Assembly (NCBI GenBank): GCA_024637295.1
Contig: JAGXFL010000011.1
Span: 124,001-188,000 of the forward strand
Length of the DNA stretch: 64,000 nucleotides
Direction of reading: 5' to 3'
Source: Sulfuricurvum sp.
GTDB taxonomy: Bacteria; Campylobacterota; Campylobacteria; Campylobacterales; Sulfurimonadaceae
The notes below the pieces were generated by a model. The model saw only the letters and a list, made by a program, of their open reading frames with translations. It did no database searches and was not told the DNA's origin. The stretch's first letter is position 1; each line of letters opens with the position of its first letter. Below, in pieces: positions 1 through 11,725 of the stretch. The translations under genes were made by a program, and so were the position numbers.

Positions 1-2
1 AT

Positions 3-1448
3 GTAGATATTAACGAAACCGGTAAAATCGTCTCATATGGAGATGGCGTTGCACAAGTTTATGGCCTTAACAATGTTATGGCTGGAGAAATGGTTGAGTT
101 TGAAGACGGGACTCGCGGTCTTGTTATGAACCTCGAGGAGAGCAGCGTTGGTGTTGTTATTCTTGGTAAAGGTACTGAACTCCGTGAAGGGATGTCAGTA
201 AAACGTCTTGGTCGTTTGTTGAAAGTTCCTGTCGGTAATGCTCTTCTTGGCCGTGTTGTCAATGCATTGGGTGAGCCAATCGACGGAAAAGGTCCAATTG
301 AATCTACAGAATCACGTTTTGTAGAAGAGAAAGCACCTGGTATCATGGCACGTAAATCGGTTCATGAACCTATGGCAACCGGTATCAAATCCATTGATGC
401 ACTTGTTCCAATCGGACGTGGTCAACGTGAGTTGATCATTGGTGACCGTCAGACAGGTAAAACAACCATTGCTCTTGATGCTATTATGAACCAAAAAGGT
501 AACGGCGTAGTTTGTATCTATGTTGCTATCGGGCAAAAAGAATCAACAGTTGCAAACGTTATCCGTCGTCTTGAAGAGAGTGGCGCGATGGAATATACCA
601 TCGTTGTCTCTTCTTCAGCTTCAGAAGCTGCTGCATTGCAATTCCTTGCTCCATATACGGGTGTTACAATGGCGGAGTATTTCCGTGATTCAGCTCGTCA
701 CGGTTTGATCGTTTATGATGACCTTTCTAAGCATGCAGTTGCATACCGTGAGATGTCATTGATCCTTCGTCGTCCTCCGGGCCGTGAAGCGTATCCGGGT
801 GACGTTTTCTATATCCACTCTCGTTTGTTAGAGCGTGCAGCAAAATTGAGTGATGAATTGGGCAACGGTTCTTTGACTGCTCTTCCAATTATCGAAACTC
901 AAGCGGGTGACGTTGCGGCGTATATCCCTACAAACGTTATTTCGATCACTGATGGTCAAATTTTCTTGGAAACTGACTTGTTCAACGCAGGTGTTCGTCC
1001 TGCGATCAACGTTGGTCTTTCAGTTTCACGTGTTGGTGGTGCGGCTCAAATCAAAGCGACTAAACAAGTTGCTGGAACATTGCGTCTTGATCTTGCACAA
1101 TACCGTGAACTTCAAGCGTTTGCACAGTTTGCTTCTGATTTGGACGAAGTAAGCCGCAAACAGCTTGAACGTGGTCAGCGTATGGTCGAAGTATTGAAGC
1201 AACCTCCATATTCTCCACTTGCTGTTGAAAAGCAAGCATTGATTATCTTCGCGGGTAATGAAGGGTATCTTGATAGCCTTCCTGCATCAGCGGTTGTTAA
1301 ATTTGAAGCAGATTTGTATCCATTTATTGAAGCAAGTTATCCACAAATTTTTGAAAGTATCCGTACATCATCTAAAATTGATGATGACACTATGGCTACG
1401 ATGAAAAAAGCGCTCGAAGAGTTTAAAACTACTTTCGTTGCGCAATAA
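3..1448 (+). CDS. atpA: F1 ATP synthase subunit alpha (5' end outside window)
   Basis: This is the regulatory nucleotide-binding subunit of the F1 head, which makes ATP from proton flow on the cytoplasmic face of the inner membrane. The open frame enters from the left edge, so roughly the first 20 residues are missing. The P-loop GDRQTGKTT is visible, as is the alpha-typical stretch around SISDGQIFLE, and the C-terminal helical domain is complete. It is followed after 9 bases by atpG, and then by atpD and atpC in the usual F1 order. Recognition is by strong family conservation. Confidence 0.98.
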   Translation, partial: VDINETGKIVSYGDGVAQVYGLNNVMAGEMVEFEDGTRGLVMNLEESSVGVVILGKGTELREGMSVKRLGRLLKVPVGNALLGRVVNALGEPIDGKGPIESTESRFVEEKAPGIMARKSVHEPMATGIKSIDALVPIGRGQRELIIGDRQTGKTTIALDAIMNQKGNGVVCIYVAIGQKESTVANVIRRLEESGAMEYTIVVSSSASEAAALQFLAPYTGVTMAEYFRDSARHGLIVYDDLSKHAVAYREMSLILRRPPGREAYPGDVFYIHSRLLERAAKLSDELGNGSLTALPIIETQAGDVAAYIPTNVISITDGQIFLETDLFNAGVRPAINVGLSVSRVGGAAQIKATKQVAGTLRLDLAQYRELQAFAQFASDLDEVSRKQLERGQRMVEVLKQPPYSPLAVEKQALIIFAGNEGYLDSLPASAVVKFEADLYPFIEASYPQIFESIRTSSKIDDDTMATMKKALEEFKTTFVAQ

Positions 1449-1457
1449 GGATCTTTA

Positions 1458-3760
<2,303 letters not shown>

Positions 3761-3786
3761 TTGCTTTTCATCCTAAAGGATAGATA

Positions 3787-4194
3787 GTGCCTACTCTAGA
3801 ATTAGAAGTGCTAACACCAAGTGGTTCGATTTTTCATGGTTCTGTTAAAAGTGTAACAGTTCCTGGAGAAGAGGGTGAATTTGGTGTTCTACCTGAGCAC
3901 GTGGGATTAACAACACTGCTACAAGCGGGTGTTATTGATATCATTAAAGATAACGGTAAAAAAGAGTCAATCGTCGTTAATTGGGGTGTAGTTCAAATTG
4001 CCAGCAATTTAGTGACTGTCCTTGTTGACGGTGCTGTTGCCATCCGTGGCGATAGCGAAAGTGAAGTTGCAAAAGCACTTGATGAAGCTAAAGAGCTTAT
4101 CTCTAGTGTTGCAGATTCACACTCAATGATTGCATCTGTCTCAGCTAGAATTGAGTCAGCAGCACATCATCAAAATCACACTCATATGATCTAA
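3787..4194 (+). CDS. atpC: F1 ATP synthase subunit epsilon
   Basis: This subunit binds the foot of the gamma stalk and can inhibit ATP hydrolysis. The start is GTG, preceded by AAAGGA. The N-terminal beta-sandwich motif (LEVLTPSGSIFHG, then VPGEEGEFGVLPEH) is clear. The C-terminal helical part is short and ends in a His-rich tail (AAHHQNHTHMI). Short C-terminal helices occur in this family and may mean weaker autoinhibition, which is inference. It is the last atp gene; tolQ/exbB follows after 5 bases, suggesting one transcript. Confidence 0.95.
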   Translation: MPTLELEVLTPSGSIFHGSVKSVTVPGEEGEFGVLPEHVGLTTLLQAGVIDIIKDNGKKESIVVNWGVVQIASNLVTVLVDGAVAIRGDSESEVAKALDEAKELISSVADSHSMIASVSARIESAAHHQNHTHMI

Positions 4195-4199
4195 CGCTC

Positions 4200-4766
4200 A
4201 TGTTTGAGCTACTTTCCGACTTTATTGCTAAAAGTCATCCAGTAACACTTGGCGTGTTACTGGTCCTCACCTTTTATTTTATTACTATCAACTGGGTCTT
4301 TTTTTATCGATGGTTAGCTCTTAATCAGTGGATTTCACAAGAAAATGAGACATTAGAATCGCTTTTGATGGGTTCACAGCGTCTTAATGATTATGCATTT
4401 CTTGCCCCTTTTTTAAAAAGCGGTACGATGTATTCAAAAGCATTGTTTGATTTGGCTCAATATGCCGCTACCAAAGAGGCGACTAAAGGGCTAACAATTC
4501 TTTCGGTTGTGGCATCTACCACACCGTTTATCGGTCTTTTTGGAACGGTTATTTCTATCTTGGGAACCTTTAAAAATATTGGACAGTCAAGTGGTACGAT
4601 GAGTATCATTGCTGCAGGTGTTTCGGATGCTCTTGTTGCAACGGCATCGGGAATATTTGTGGCTATTTTTGCTTACACCTATCACCAGGTTCTGAAACGT
4701 CAATCATTTGAAGTTATTGGTCTAATACGTATGCAAAGTGATTCCTTGCTCTCTAAGGACGATTGA
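4200..4766 (+). CDS. exbB: MotA/TolQ/ExbB-family proton channel protein
   Basis: This inner-membrane protein forms the proton-driven motor with the next gene and energises the Tol or Ton system. There are three predicted membrane segments: residues about 18-38, and two in the second half in the conserved block TPFIGLFGTVISILGTFKNI and GVSDALVATASGIFVAIFAY. The 188-residue length matches epsilonproteobacterial ExbB/TolQ. Its position before exbD/tolR, a TolA/TonB-like gene, tolB and pal argues for a TolQ role. The ExbB versus TolQ name cannot be settled from sequence alone. Confidence 0.9.
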   Translation: MFELLSDFIAKSHPVTLGVLLVLTFYFITINWVFFYRWLALNQWISQENETLESLLMGSQRLNDYAFLAPFLKSGTMYSKALFDLAQYAATKEATKGLTILSVVASTTPFIGLFGTVISILGTFKNIGQSSGTMSIIAAGVSDALVATASGIFVAIFAYTYHQVLKRQSFEVIGLIRMQSDSLLSKDD

Positions 4767-4769
4767 CAT

Positions 4770-5159
4770 ATGTATGATTGGGAGGATAAACCGGAACTAA
4801 ACATTACTCCGTTGGTTGATGTGATGTTGGTTCTGTTGGCCATCTTGATGGTCATATCGCCCAATATCATCTATGAAGAATTGATTCACTTACCCAAAGG
4901 GTCAGCTCAAACACAAGTCACCGAAAAAAAAGAGATTGAGATCTTTATCAGTGATGCCAAACAGATAAAAGTGAATAATCAAGTCTTTGACTATAAGACA
5001 TTCAGTGATAACTTTAGATTATTTTCGAATGATTTTTCACCTGAAACAGTCGTACGTATTAGTGCTGATAAGAAGCTTGATTACGGAGATGTCATGAATG
5101 TTATGAGTGCGGTAAAGCAGTCAGGACTCACAAATATTTCACTCGCTACAAGCGGTTGA
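4770..5159 (+). CDS. exbD: ExbD/TolR-family biopolymer transport protein
   Basis: This is the partner of the preceding channel protein. It has a short cytoplasmic start, one membrane segment (LVDVMLVLLAILMVISP, residues about 15-31) carrying the conserved aspartate that takes part in proton flow, and a periplasmic domain ending in a family-typical KQSGLTNISLAT. The length of 129 residues is normal. The stop overlaps the next reading frame, so the motor and the TolA-like protein are probably translationally coupled. Confidence 0.92.
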   Translation: MYDWEDKPELNITPLVDVMLVLLAILMVISPNIIYEELIHLPKGSAQTQVTEKKEIEIFISDAKQIKVNNQVFDYKTFSDNFRLFSNDFSPETVVRISADKKLDYGDVMNVMSAVKQSGLTNISLATSG

Positions 5160-5194
5160 ATTCATATAAAAACTATAACAAGAGTATTTTTTAC

Positions 5195-5935
5195 ATGAAT
5201 TTGCATTACCAACGTTTTTTTCTCCAAAGTGGGCTGATCACTCTTTTTATCTTAGGCTCTATTGTTTCTTTTTTCTTGACTGGAGTCTTGACAACATCCA
5301 GCCCAGAAGCCTTTGCATTAACAAAAAGTGATGTTATATCGATCTCTTTAGAGGATAAACCTTTTACTGCTAAAACGGTTCCAAGGGTGTCATCTGCTGT
5401 TGAAGAACCTAAAATGGCAGAAGAAACACCGCCATTAGAAAATGAAATACAAGAGGCTATTCCCGAAATAAACGATTTATTTTCTACGGTTAAAGTGATA
5501 AAGACCAAGCCAAAACCTATTGATAATTCGAAACAGCTATTTGAATTGAATGCATTAGAAGAAAAAGTCTTGACAACGCATCGAGAGTCAAAACTTTTTG
5601 ATAAAGCAAAAACACTGGATTTGGCAAAATCCGGGGTGAAGATGGTTGCATCCTCAAGTGGACCGGCCGTTAACGAATATAATGCTAAGATACAAGCCAT
5701 TATTTATGCTAATTTTCATCCTGCTAGCGGGACAGAAGGCTTTGCCGCTCGTGTACGTATAACGATTAGCCCTGATGGACGATTAGTGGCATATCGTGTT
5801 ATTAGCTATTCTGGGAATACTGTATTCAATGCAGAGGTGGATTGGTTAAAAGAGCGATTGCGTCAAGTTGGGCTTCCATCTCACCCGCACGGGGTAGAAG
5901 CTGTGTTTGATATTATATTAACAGCTAAGGAATAA
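5195..5935 (+). CDS. tolA: TolA/TonB-like periplasm-spanning protein
   Basis: It is anchored in the inner membrane by a single segment (about residues 10-35), followed by a Pro/Glu/Lys-rich stretch and a C-terminal TonB/TolA-type domain (NEYNAKIQAIIYANFHPA, then RVRITISPDGRLVAYRVIS). That domain would contact outer-membrane or periplasmic Tol partners. The position between exbD and tolB makes a TolA role most likely. The start is uncertain: an in-frame TTG at 5156 overlaps the exbD stop, while the ATG used here lies close before the membrane segment. Confidence 0.82.
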   Translation: MNLHYQRFFLQSGLITLFILGSIVSFFLTGVLTTSSPEAFALTKSDVISISLEDKPFTAKTVPRVSSAVEEPKMAEETPPLENEIQEAIPEINDLFSTVKVIKTKPKPIDNSKQLFELNALEEKVLTTHRESKLFDKAKTLDLAKSGVKMVASSSGPAVNEYNAKIQAIIYANFHPASGTEGFAARVRITISPDGRLVAYRVISYSGNTVFNAEVDWLKERLRQVGLPSHPHGVEAVFDIILTAKE

Positions 5936-5936
5936 A

Positions 5937-7178
5937 ATGCGTTATTTACTGATACTTTTTTTTGTCTCAACACTTTGGGGTGCCGATGCTACGTTAGAAG
6001 TTACTAAAACTGTGGGTGCGTTGCCACGGCTTGCAATCGAGGATAGCAGTGCTGTGACGAATGATGCAAGTACCCGATTTCATAGAATGCTCAGTGCTGA
6101 CATGAATGTGGTTTCGCTGTTTGAAGTTGACGATCGTTATGCAGCTCAATCATTAGACAATACACAGGCAGCAGCGATTCATAAAGATGCCATTTATCTT
6201 TTACGTTATCGTTTAGTGGCTGATGGCAGTGGTGGATATCGATCGGATGTTAAACTGTTTCAAAACGGTTTAGAACTTTTTAGTAAAGTCTACTACCTGA
6301 AACAAAGTGAGATGCTGGTTTTTTTAGCGCATTCTGTTGCTTACGACATCAATGCAAAAATGGGTGGCGGACCTTTAGAATGGATGAAGCGCAAAGTTCT
6401 TTTTGTACGTCTTAGCGGACCTCGTCGCTCTGATATTGTCGCGGCAGACTATACGTTATCGTACCAAAAAGTGGTTTTGAGTGGAGGGATGTACGGATTT
6501 GCTAAGTGGGCAAATGGTGAACAGACCGATTTTTATTATACCTCTCTGAGTGACTTTCACCCGACGATCTACAAAGTAAATCTGGCCACAGGAAACAAGT
6601 CAGCAGTGATTTCATCTGACGGAATGGCCGTTTGTTCGGATGTGAGTGAAGACGGCAATAAATTGTTATTGACATTGGCGCCTAACGGTCAGCCTGATAT
6701 TTTCCTTTATGATTTACGAACTAAAATAAAAGAGAGATTGACGGATTACTCAGGTATTGATGTCAGCGGGCAGTTTATGGGAGATAATAGAATCGTTTTT
6801 GTTTCTAACCGTATGGGTAATCCTAATATATTTACTAAAAAAATAGGAGAAAGTGCTATTAGCCAGGTTGTATTTGAGGGAAAAAACAATTCAACATGTA
6901 CTGCATACCATGATTGGGTAGTCTATAAAGCGCGTGAAAGTTCTTCAGCTGGAGGGAGTACGTTTAATTTACATCTAATTTCCATGCATAACAGTTCAAT
7001 TCGCCGTTTGACGAGTAGTGGGGACAATGATTATCCTCGTTTTTCACATGATGGACAGGCAATATTACATATAAAACAAGAAGGTGCACACAGTATGGTC
7101 GGAATTATCCGTCTTGGTGTGAATAAAAGCTTTAGTTTTCCATTACATATAGGACGTATGCAGTCGATTGACTGGTGA
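5937..7178 (+). CDS. tolB: TolB periplasmic beta-propeller protein
   Basis: A periplasmic Tol-Pal component that binds Pal and helps keep the outer membrane attached during division. The N-terminus is a signal peptide (MRYLLILFFVSTLWGADA). An amino-terminal TolB domain follows, then propeller-blade repeats of the form DVSEDGNKLLLTLAPNGQ, DIFLYDL, NRIVFVSNRMGNPNIF and YPRFSHDGQAILHI. The length of 413 residues is normal. It is one base after the TolA-like gene and just upstream of pal. Confidence 0.94.
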   Translation: MRYLLILFFVSTLWGADATLEVTKTVGALPRLAIEDSSAVTNDASTRFHRMLSADMNVVSLFEVDDRYAAQSLDNTQAAAIHKDAIYLLRYRLVADGSGGYRSDVKLFQNGLELFSKVYYLKQSEMLVFLAHSVAYDINAKMGGGPLEWMKRKVLFVRLSGPRRSDIVAADYTLSYQKVVLSGGMYGFAKWANGEQTDFYYTSLSDFHPTIYKVNLATGNKSAVISSDGMAVCSDVSEDGNKLLLTLAPNGQPDIFLYDLRTKIKERLTDYSGIDVSGQFMGDNRIVFVSNRMGNPNIFTKKIGESAISQVVFEGKNNSTCTAYHDWVVYKARESSSAGGSTFNLHLISMHNSSIRRLTSSGDNDYPRFSHDGQAILHIKQEGAHSMVGIIRLGVNKSFSFPLHIGRMQSIDW

Positions 7179-7194
7179 TTTACTTTTTTTTAGA

Positions 7195-7200
7195 TACAAT
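7195..7200 (+). promoter_or_regulatory. Putative -10 box of a pal promoter
   Basis: TACAAT stands in an AT-rich stretch (T-run, then TTTTTAGATACAATAATGC) 32 bases before the pal start. It resembles the sigma-80 promoters of epsilonproteobacteria, which have a strong -10 and no clear -35. It would give pal its own transcript besides the operon one. This is by inspection only. Confidence 0.45.
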
Positions 7201-7232
7201 AATGCAAAGATAATTAAATTTAGGGGTGACTT

Positions 7233-7787
7233 ATGAAACGTGTAGCATATTTGAGCGCGGTATTAGCCGTATTAGTATTTAGTGGATGTTCTAGCAAACA
7301 ACCTGCTATTGATGCAACTGCAAATAATAGTGCTTCTGGAGCAAACAGCAATGCAGGGTCTAACGGACAAACAAGTGGTACGGATGGATCAGCAGTGATT
7401 GCACCGGTAACGAATGCTTCTTCTGTGGATAACACAGCTGCTAACGGATCTAGCAGTACAGCTGATGCCCAAATCGTGAATGTCTATTTTGACTATGATA
7501 AGTTTGATATTCGTGAAGATATGATGGGATCTGTAAAAGGAAATGCTGGTTTATTGAAAAATAAGAGCTTTAAACTTGAAGGTAATTGTGATGAATTCGG
7601 AAGTGATGAGTATAACTTCGCTTTGGGGCTTAAGCGTGCAAATGCAGTTAAAACTGCACTTGTAAATGAGGGTGTCAATGCTGATTCAATCAGTATGGTC
7701 AGCCTTGGTGAAGGAAATCCTGCTTGTATGGAAAAAACACAAGAGTGTTGGGCAAAAAATCGTCGTGTTGAAGTAAAACTTCCGTAA
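7233..7787 (+). CDS. pal: Pal, peptidoglycan-associated lipoprotein
   Basis: This outer-membrane lipoprotein binds peptidoglycan through an OmpA-type domain and completes the Tol-Pal bridge. The signal peptide ends in the lipobox VFSGCSS. A Ser/Asn/Ala-rich linker follows (about residues 25-80), then the OmpA domain with VYFDYDKFDIRED, the peptidoglycan-binding region NCDEFGSDEYNFALGLKRA and the C-terminal NRRVEVKL. The ribosome site AGGGGTG is well placed. It directly precedes the cpoB-like gene. Confidence 0.96.
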   Translation: MKRVAYLSAVLAVLVFSGCSSKQPAIDATANNSASGANSNAGSNGQTSGTDGSAVIAPVTNASSVDNTAANGSSSTADAQIVNVYFDYDKFDIREDMMGSVKGNAGLLKNKSFKLEGNCDEFGSDEYNFALGLKRANAVKTALVNEGVNADSISMVSLGEGNPACMEKTQECWAKNRRVEVKLP

Positions 7788-8660
7788 ATGCGTTTTTTCG
7801 TTAGTCTTTCGTTACTCTCTTCTATACTGCTCGCATCGGAACCATCGGTTTTCGGTGCCGGCAATCTAAATGCTCCCGAACCTTATGGTCTTACTGCCGA
7901 AGAAAAGCTCATTCTTGAAAACAAACAAGAAATTCAAGCAGTTGTTCAAAAGCATAATCTACAAAATGCAAAAGTAGAAACGGTAACTGAACGTCTTGAT
8001 GGGTTACAAACCGTTATAGAAGGATTAGGGCAGTCGGTAAACGAGCATAAAATTGCTTTACAGAAAATTACGGAGTCATCTGCGGCAGATGCAAATATAT
8101 CTTCTTCAATCAATGAATTACGCCAGCAGAGTATTGCTAATAGTGAAAATATTACGCAGCTTAAAACATTGCTTGAAGAGCTTTCCCATATGGTTGACAC
8201 CCTTAATGCTTCGTATGTCAGTAAAGATGAGTTTTCACTTCTGGTAAAGCAGTTGAAAATGACATTGCCTACAAAAACCGAGTCAAATTCTAAAATGGAT
8301 TCCCAGTCACTTGAAAAAAAAGCAAAAACTCTGTTTGATCAGCAAAAATATGCTGATGCGCAAAGCTGTTATGAACTGTTGATTCAAAAAAAATATAAAG
8401 TCTCTGAGTCGAATTTTTGGATAGGCGAAAGTTATTTTAAACGTAAAGAGTATAAGCAGGCTATTGCATTTTATAAAGAGAGCGCTTCCCTAAACGATAA
8501 AGCGTCTTATATGCCAACATTACTTTTACATACGGGTAATGCAATGGAAAAGAGCAATGATACCACCAGTGCGAAAGCATTTTATAAAGCAACAATCAGT
8601 AAATACAGTGGTAGCGGTGCCGCTGATGAAGCACAAGAGCTACTCTCTAAGCTCAAATAG
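7788..8660 (+). CDS. cpoB: CpoB/YbgF-like TPR protein of the Tol-Pal operon
   Basis: A secreted coordinator of Tol-Pal and peptidoglycan synthesis in the known family. It has a signal peptide (MRFFVSLSLLSSILLASEP), then a long coiled-coil region (about residues 40-150), then C-terminal TPR units (AKTLFDQQKYADAQSCYELL, SNFWIGESYFKRKEYKQAIA and LLHTGNAMEKSNDTTSAKAF). The start ATG is one base after the pal stop. The position after pal is diagnostic. Confidence 0.88.
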   Translation: MRFFVSLSLLSSILLASEPSVFGAGNLNAPEPYGLTAEEKLILENKQEIQAVVQKHNLQNAKVETVTERLDGLQTVIEGLGQSVNEHKIALQKITESSAADANISSSINELRQQSIANSENITQLKTLLEELSHMVDTLNASYVSKDEFSLLVKQLKMTLPTKTESNSKMDSQSLEKKAKTLFDQQKYADAQSCYELLIQKKYKVSESNFWIGESYFKRKEYKQAIAFYKESASLNDKASYMPTLLLHTGNAMEKSNDTTSAKAFYKATISKYSGSGAADEAQELLSKLK

Positions 8661-8699
8661 CTATTTGCCTCTTTTCAGGCTAAGCATAGCTAATTGTGC

Positions 8700-8705
8700 T
8701 AAAAT
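8700..8705 (+). promoter_or_regulatory. Putative extended -10 promoter of slyD
   Basis: TGCTAAAAT, an extended -10 box, lies 31 bases before the slyD start in the only gap (76 bp) between cpoB and slyD. This would start a separate slyD-fabD transcript. It is by inspection, with no experimental support. Confidence 0.45.
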
Positions 8706-8736
8706 CGCATTATCTTAAAATTTGTAAGGCAAATCA

Positions 8737-9258
8737 ATGGCAATTGAAGCAAATCAGATCGTTTCGATCGAGTATGAAGTACGTGATGGACAAAATGTTG
8801 TAGACAGTAATATTGGTGGTGCGCCATTGGTATTTATGTTTGGTAAAAATCAAGTTATCTCAGGTCTTGAATCTGGAATCGCGAATATGAGCATTGGTGA
8901 AAAATCAGATGTACTAGTTAAAGCTGCTGATGCATACGGTGATTATAATGAAGAAGCACAGCAAGAGCTTCCTCGTGAGCAATTTGCAGGTATTGACTTA
9001 AATGTTGGAATGACACTTTACGGTCAAGGTGAAGACGGCGGTACGGTTCAAGTTACTGTCAAAGAAGTTAAAGATGAGAATGTTGTGATTGATTTTAATC
9101 ACCCATTAGCAGGAAAAGACTTGATGTTTACAGTAACGATCAGTAATATCCGTGATGCATCTGCTGCAGAAGTAGCTAGCGGTATTCCTGCTGAAAATGC
9201 TGTCGATGACAGTGGATGTTGTGGAAGCGGTGGTAACCACGGTTGTGGATGTCACTAA
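8737..9258 (+). CDS. slyD: SlyD-like FKBP peptidyl-prolyl isomerase and metallochaperone
   Basis: A cytoplasmic FKBP-type prolyl isomerase with an insert-in-flap domain. The core motif (VSIEYEVRDGQNVVDSN, then PLVFMFGKNQVISGLE) and the later DFNHPLAGKDLMF are typical of SlyD. The C-terminal tail SGCCGSGGNHGCGCH is rich in Cys and His, which in SlyD relatives binds nickel. That would suit delivery to nickel enzymes such as hydrogenase or urease, but no such gene is in this window. It is followed by an overlapping regulator-like gene. Confidence 0.93.
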   Translation: MAIEANQIVSIEYEVRDGQNVVDSNIGGAPLVFMFGKNQVISGLESGIANMSIGEKSDVLVKAADAYGDYNEEAQQELPREQFAGIDLNVGMTLYGQGEDGGTVQVTVKEVKDENVVIDFNHPLAGKDLMFTVTISNIRDASAAEVASGIPAENAVDDSGCCGSGGNHGCGCH

Positions 9259-10015
9259 TTTTTTAACAGCTTCAAGCGCCTCAGTAGAGGCGTTTAAGAC
9301 CGCAAATTTATTAAAATCGCTATCGGTTAATGCTATGATTATTGGCGAACGTGGAACTGGAAAGCTCACACTGGCACGCTATATACTCCCTCATGCTCCT
9401 ATTATCGACGCAAACCGTTTTGAGGAACTATTAGAAGCAATTGAACGTAATAGTGAAATCATTATTCATCGTCTAGATGATGTGGCAAATCTAAAACGTC
9501 TGATTGACACCTTAAATAGGACCAAGACGCGAGTCGTTGCAACAGGTGGATACCGTTATACGCAAGATCAACTAGAAGAGATCTTTTCGATTCGTCTGGT
9601 ATTACCGCCTTTGAACCAGCGACAGGAAGATATTGCGCTTTTGGTAAATTTGTTTGTAGAAGAAGCAAAAAATACGTTCGGAAGATCCGATGAATTTGAT
9701 ACTCAAGAATTTGTCCCTGATGTGAGTGAAAATGCACTTTCACTTCGACGACAGGTCTATTTGTATTATTTGTTGAACAATATACAAGAAAATGATTTGA
9801 TGAAAATTATCGAACATTTCTTAGTGGATAAGTTAGGCAGTAATAACGATTACCGAAAATTTTTGCCTTTGTACGAAGTCCCATTGATCCGTGCTGGAAT
9901 TAAGCGATTTAAGTCGCAGTTGCAATTGGCAGATAAATTGGGGCTAAATCGTAATACGTTACGTAAAAAAATAGCTGAAAACAGCGATTATCAATTTGAT
10001 TTAAAGGATATGTAG
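9245..10015 (+). CDS. Sigma-54 activator-like protein with Fis-type HTH, reduced AAA region
   Basis: The protein has a degenerate P-loop (IIGERGTGKLTLARYIL), a stretch resembling the sensor part of NtrC-type AAA domains (VLPPLNQRQEDIALLVNLFV), and a C-terminal Fis-type helix-turn-helix (LQLADKLGLNRNTLRKKI). It is much shorter than a full sigma-54 activator and lacks a clear GAFTGA loop, so ability to activate sigma-54 is doubtful. The start chosen is GTG at 9245, giving MDVTNFLTASS; an in-frame ATG at 9197 would overlap slyD deeply. Its place between slyD and fabD is common in this phylum. Confidence 0.75.
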   Translation: MDVTNFLTASSASVEAFKTANLLKSLSVNAMIIGERGTGKLTLARYILPHAPIIDANRFEELLEAIERNSEIIIHRLDDVANLKRLIDTLNRTKTRVVATGGYRYTQDQLEEIFSIRLVLPPLNQRQEDIALLVNLFVEEAKNTFGRSDEFDTQEFVPDVSENALSLRRQVYLYYLLNNIQENDLMKIIEHFLVDKLGSNNDYRKFLPLYEVPLIRAGIKRFKSQLQLADKLGLNRNTLRKKIAENSDYQFDLKDM

Positions 10016-10953
10016 TGGGTCAGAAAAGAATAGCGATGATTTTTCCGGGGCAAGGTAGCCAGAGTATCGGGATGGGAAAATCTTTTTATGAGAATAGCTC
10101 TGTCGCACGTGAGATGTTTGAAAAAGCAGGAGAACGTATCGGAGTTGATTTCACGAAACTATTGTTTGAAGAAAATGATCTGCTGGATAAAACAGAGTAC
10201 ACGCAACCTGCGATTTTATTGATTTCTTTGATCGCGTATCGATTGTTTCAAGATGCAATGCCAACCAAGCCCGCTATGCTGCTTGGTCATTCTTTGGGTG
10301 AGTTTAGTGCCTTGAGTGCTGCAGGTGCGATTGATTATGTTGATGCAGTAGAACTAGTACATAAGCGCGGAGCGTTGATGCAAAGTGCGTGTGAAGAAAT
10401 TGATGCGGGTATGATGGCAATTTTAGGGCTAGAAGATTCTGTTGTTGAACAGCTTTGTGCAACAGCTAACGCAGAAGGTAAAAAAGTATGGACTGCTAAC
10501 TTTAACCAAAATGGTCAGCTAGTCGTTGCAGGTTTAAAGGCCGATTTGCAAGCAATGGAATCAACGTTTAAAGAAGCAGGTGCAAAACGGGCATTATTAC
10601 TAAACATGTCCATCGCAAGCCACTGTCCGCTCCTTTCAATCGCACAGGAGCCTTTGGCACAAGTGATGGAAAAAATGGTAAATGATACATTTATCGCACC
10701 GGTTGTCTCCAATGTTACAATGCAAAAATATGCAACCAAAGCTGATGCTGTGGCATTACTAAAAGAACAGTTGGTCAAGCCTGTACGGTATAAGCAGTCG
10801 ATTGAAGCGATTGTCAACGAAATCGATGTGATGATCGAGTTTGGTAACGGCGCGGTTCTAAAAGGTCTAAATAAGCGTAACGCACCTAATAATGAGACGT
10901 ATGGTATTTCTGATATGGAAACGCTTACAAAGGTATGTGAAGCACTCCAATGA
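10015..10953 (+). CDS. fabD: Malonyl-CoA:ACP transacylase
   Basis: It transfers malonyl from CoA to acyl carrier protein, supplying type II fatty-acid synthesis. The start (IAMIFPGQGSQSIGMGKSF) and the nucleophile motif LLGHSLGEFSAL are canonical; the catalytic histidine lies in MSIASHCPLL. The 312-residue length is normal. The GTG start overlaps the previous stop by one base and the stop overlaps the next gene, so it is in the middle of a tightly packed operon. Confidence 0.96.
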   Translation: MGQKRIAMIFPGQGSQSIGMGKSFYENSSVAREMFEKAGERIGVDFTKLLFEENDLLDKTEYTQPAILLISLIAYRLFQDAMPTKPAMLLGHSLGEFSALSAAGAIDYVDAVELVHKRGALMQSACEEIDAGMMAILGLEDSVVEQLCATANAEGKKVWTANFNQNGQLVVAGLKADLQAMESTFKEAGAKRALLLNMSIASHCPLLSIAQEPLAQVMEKMVNDTFIAPVVSNVTMQKYATKADAVALLKEQLVKPVRYKQSIEAIVNEIDVMIEFGNGAVLKGLNKRNAPNNETYGISDMETLTKVCEALQ

Positions 10954-11708
10954 ATGTTGCATTAATCCAATTTGCACCGAAACTGAATCGTTCCAATCTA
11001 CAAGAGGTTCTTGAGATTATTAAAAAGCATGAGCATGCTGATGTCGTTGTGTTCCCCGAATTAGCTCTTAGCGGGTATATGCTACAGGATAAGCTTTTTG
11101 AAGATGCGTGGAATCTGGATGAACTCGATGAGTTACGTGTTGCCAGTTTGCAGTGCGATATAGTTATTGGTGCAGCTGTTTGGGAGAATGGAAAAGTGTA
11201 CAACAGTGCATTGTATTTTAGTCAAGGTGAACTGCTGCATATTCATCATAAGAATCATCTACCGACGTATGGGATGTTTGAAGAGGGGCGTTATTTTGCT
11301 TCTGGCGGTGAAATACAAGGATTTAAAACACGCTATGGCAAAGCAGTTATACTCGTGTGTGAAGATCTTTGGCGTGCACAGACAATAGCCGATTTGGCTT
11401 CGTGTGATCCGGATATTATTTATGTCTTGGCGGCATCTCCCTCACGTGATTTTAGCGAGGGTGGATTACTCATTGAGCGTCAGTGGGATGCATTGCTCAA
11501 ATCGTGCGCTCTTTTGACCCATGCCTATGTTATCTTTGTCAACCGCGTCGGATTTGAAGACGGATTAGGATTTTGGGGTGGAAGCCGTGTCATTACCGCA
11601 TTGGGCGAGAGCGAACATACGCTTGGTCTTTTAGACAACGAAGTAAAAGTGGTTCCTCTCAATCATGCATTACAAAAACTACAGCGTTACATCGTAAAAC
11701 ATTCATAA
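10950..11708 (+). CDS. Carbon-nitrogen hydrolase (nitrilase superfamily)
   Basis: The three catalytic residues can be placed: Glu in VVFPELALSGY, Lys in HHKNHLPTYGMFEEGRYF and Cys in VILVCEDLWRA. The protein would hydrolyse an amide or nitrile in the cytoplasm. The LCEDLW-like context and the DIIYVLAASPSRDF stretch recall the glutaminase domain of NAD synthetase, but no synthetase domain is attached and the substrate is unknown. ATGA overlap with fabD, followed by mtnN after 17 bases. Confidence 0.88.
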   Translation: MNVALIQFAPKLNRSNLQEVLEIIKKHEHADVVVFPELALSGYMLQDKLFEDAWNLDELDELRVASLQCDIVIGAAVWENGKVYNSALYFSQGELLHIHHKNHLPTYGMFEEGRYFASGGEIQGFKTRYGKAVILVCEDLWRAQTIADLASCDPDIIYVLAASPSRDFSEGGLLIERQWDALLKSCALLTHAYVIFVNRVGFEDGLGFWGGSRVITALGESEHTLGLLDNEVKVVPLNHALQKLQRYIVKHS

Positions 11709-11725
11709 CATTAAAAGGACACACA

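Noticed and set aside
5156-5194. TTG start of the TolA-like gene
   Set aside because: Kept only as an alternative: the added 13 residues are not conserved-looking and the ATG at 5195 suits the membrane anchor better.
11573-11725. N-terminal extension of the nucleosidase
   Set aside because: The extra residues are from the wrong frame of the nitrilase gene; the GTG at 11726 has a ribosome site and gives the conserved start.
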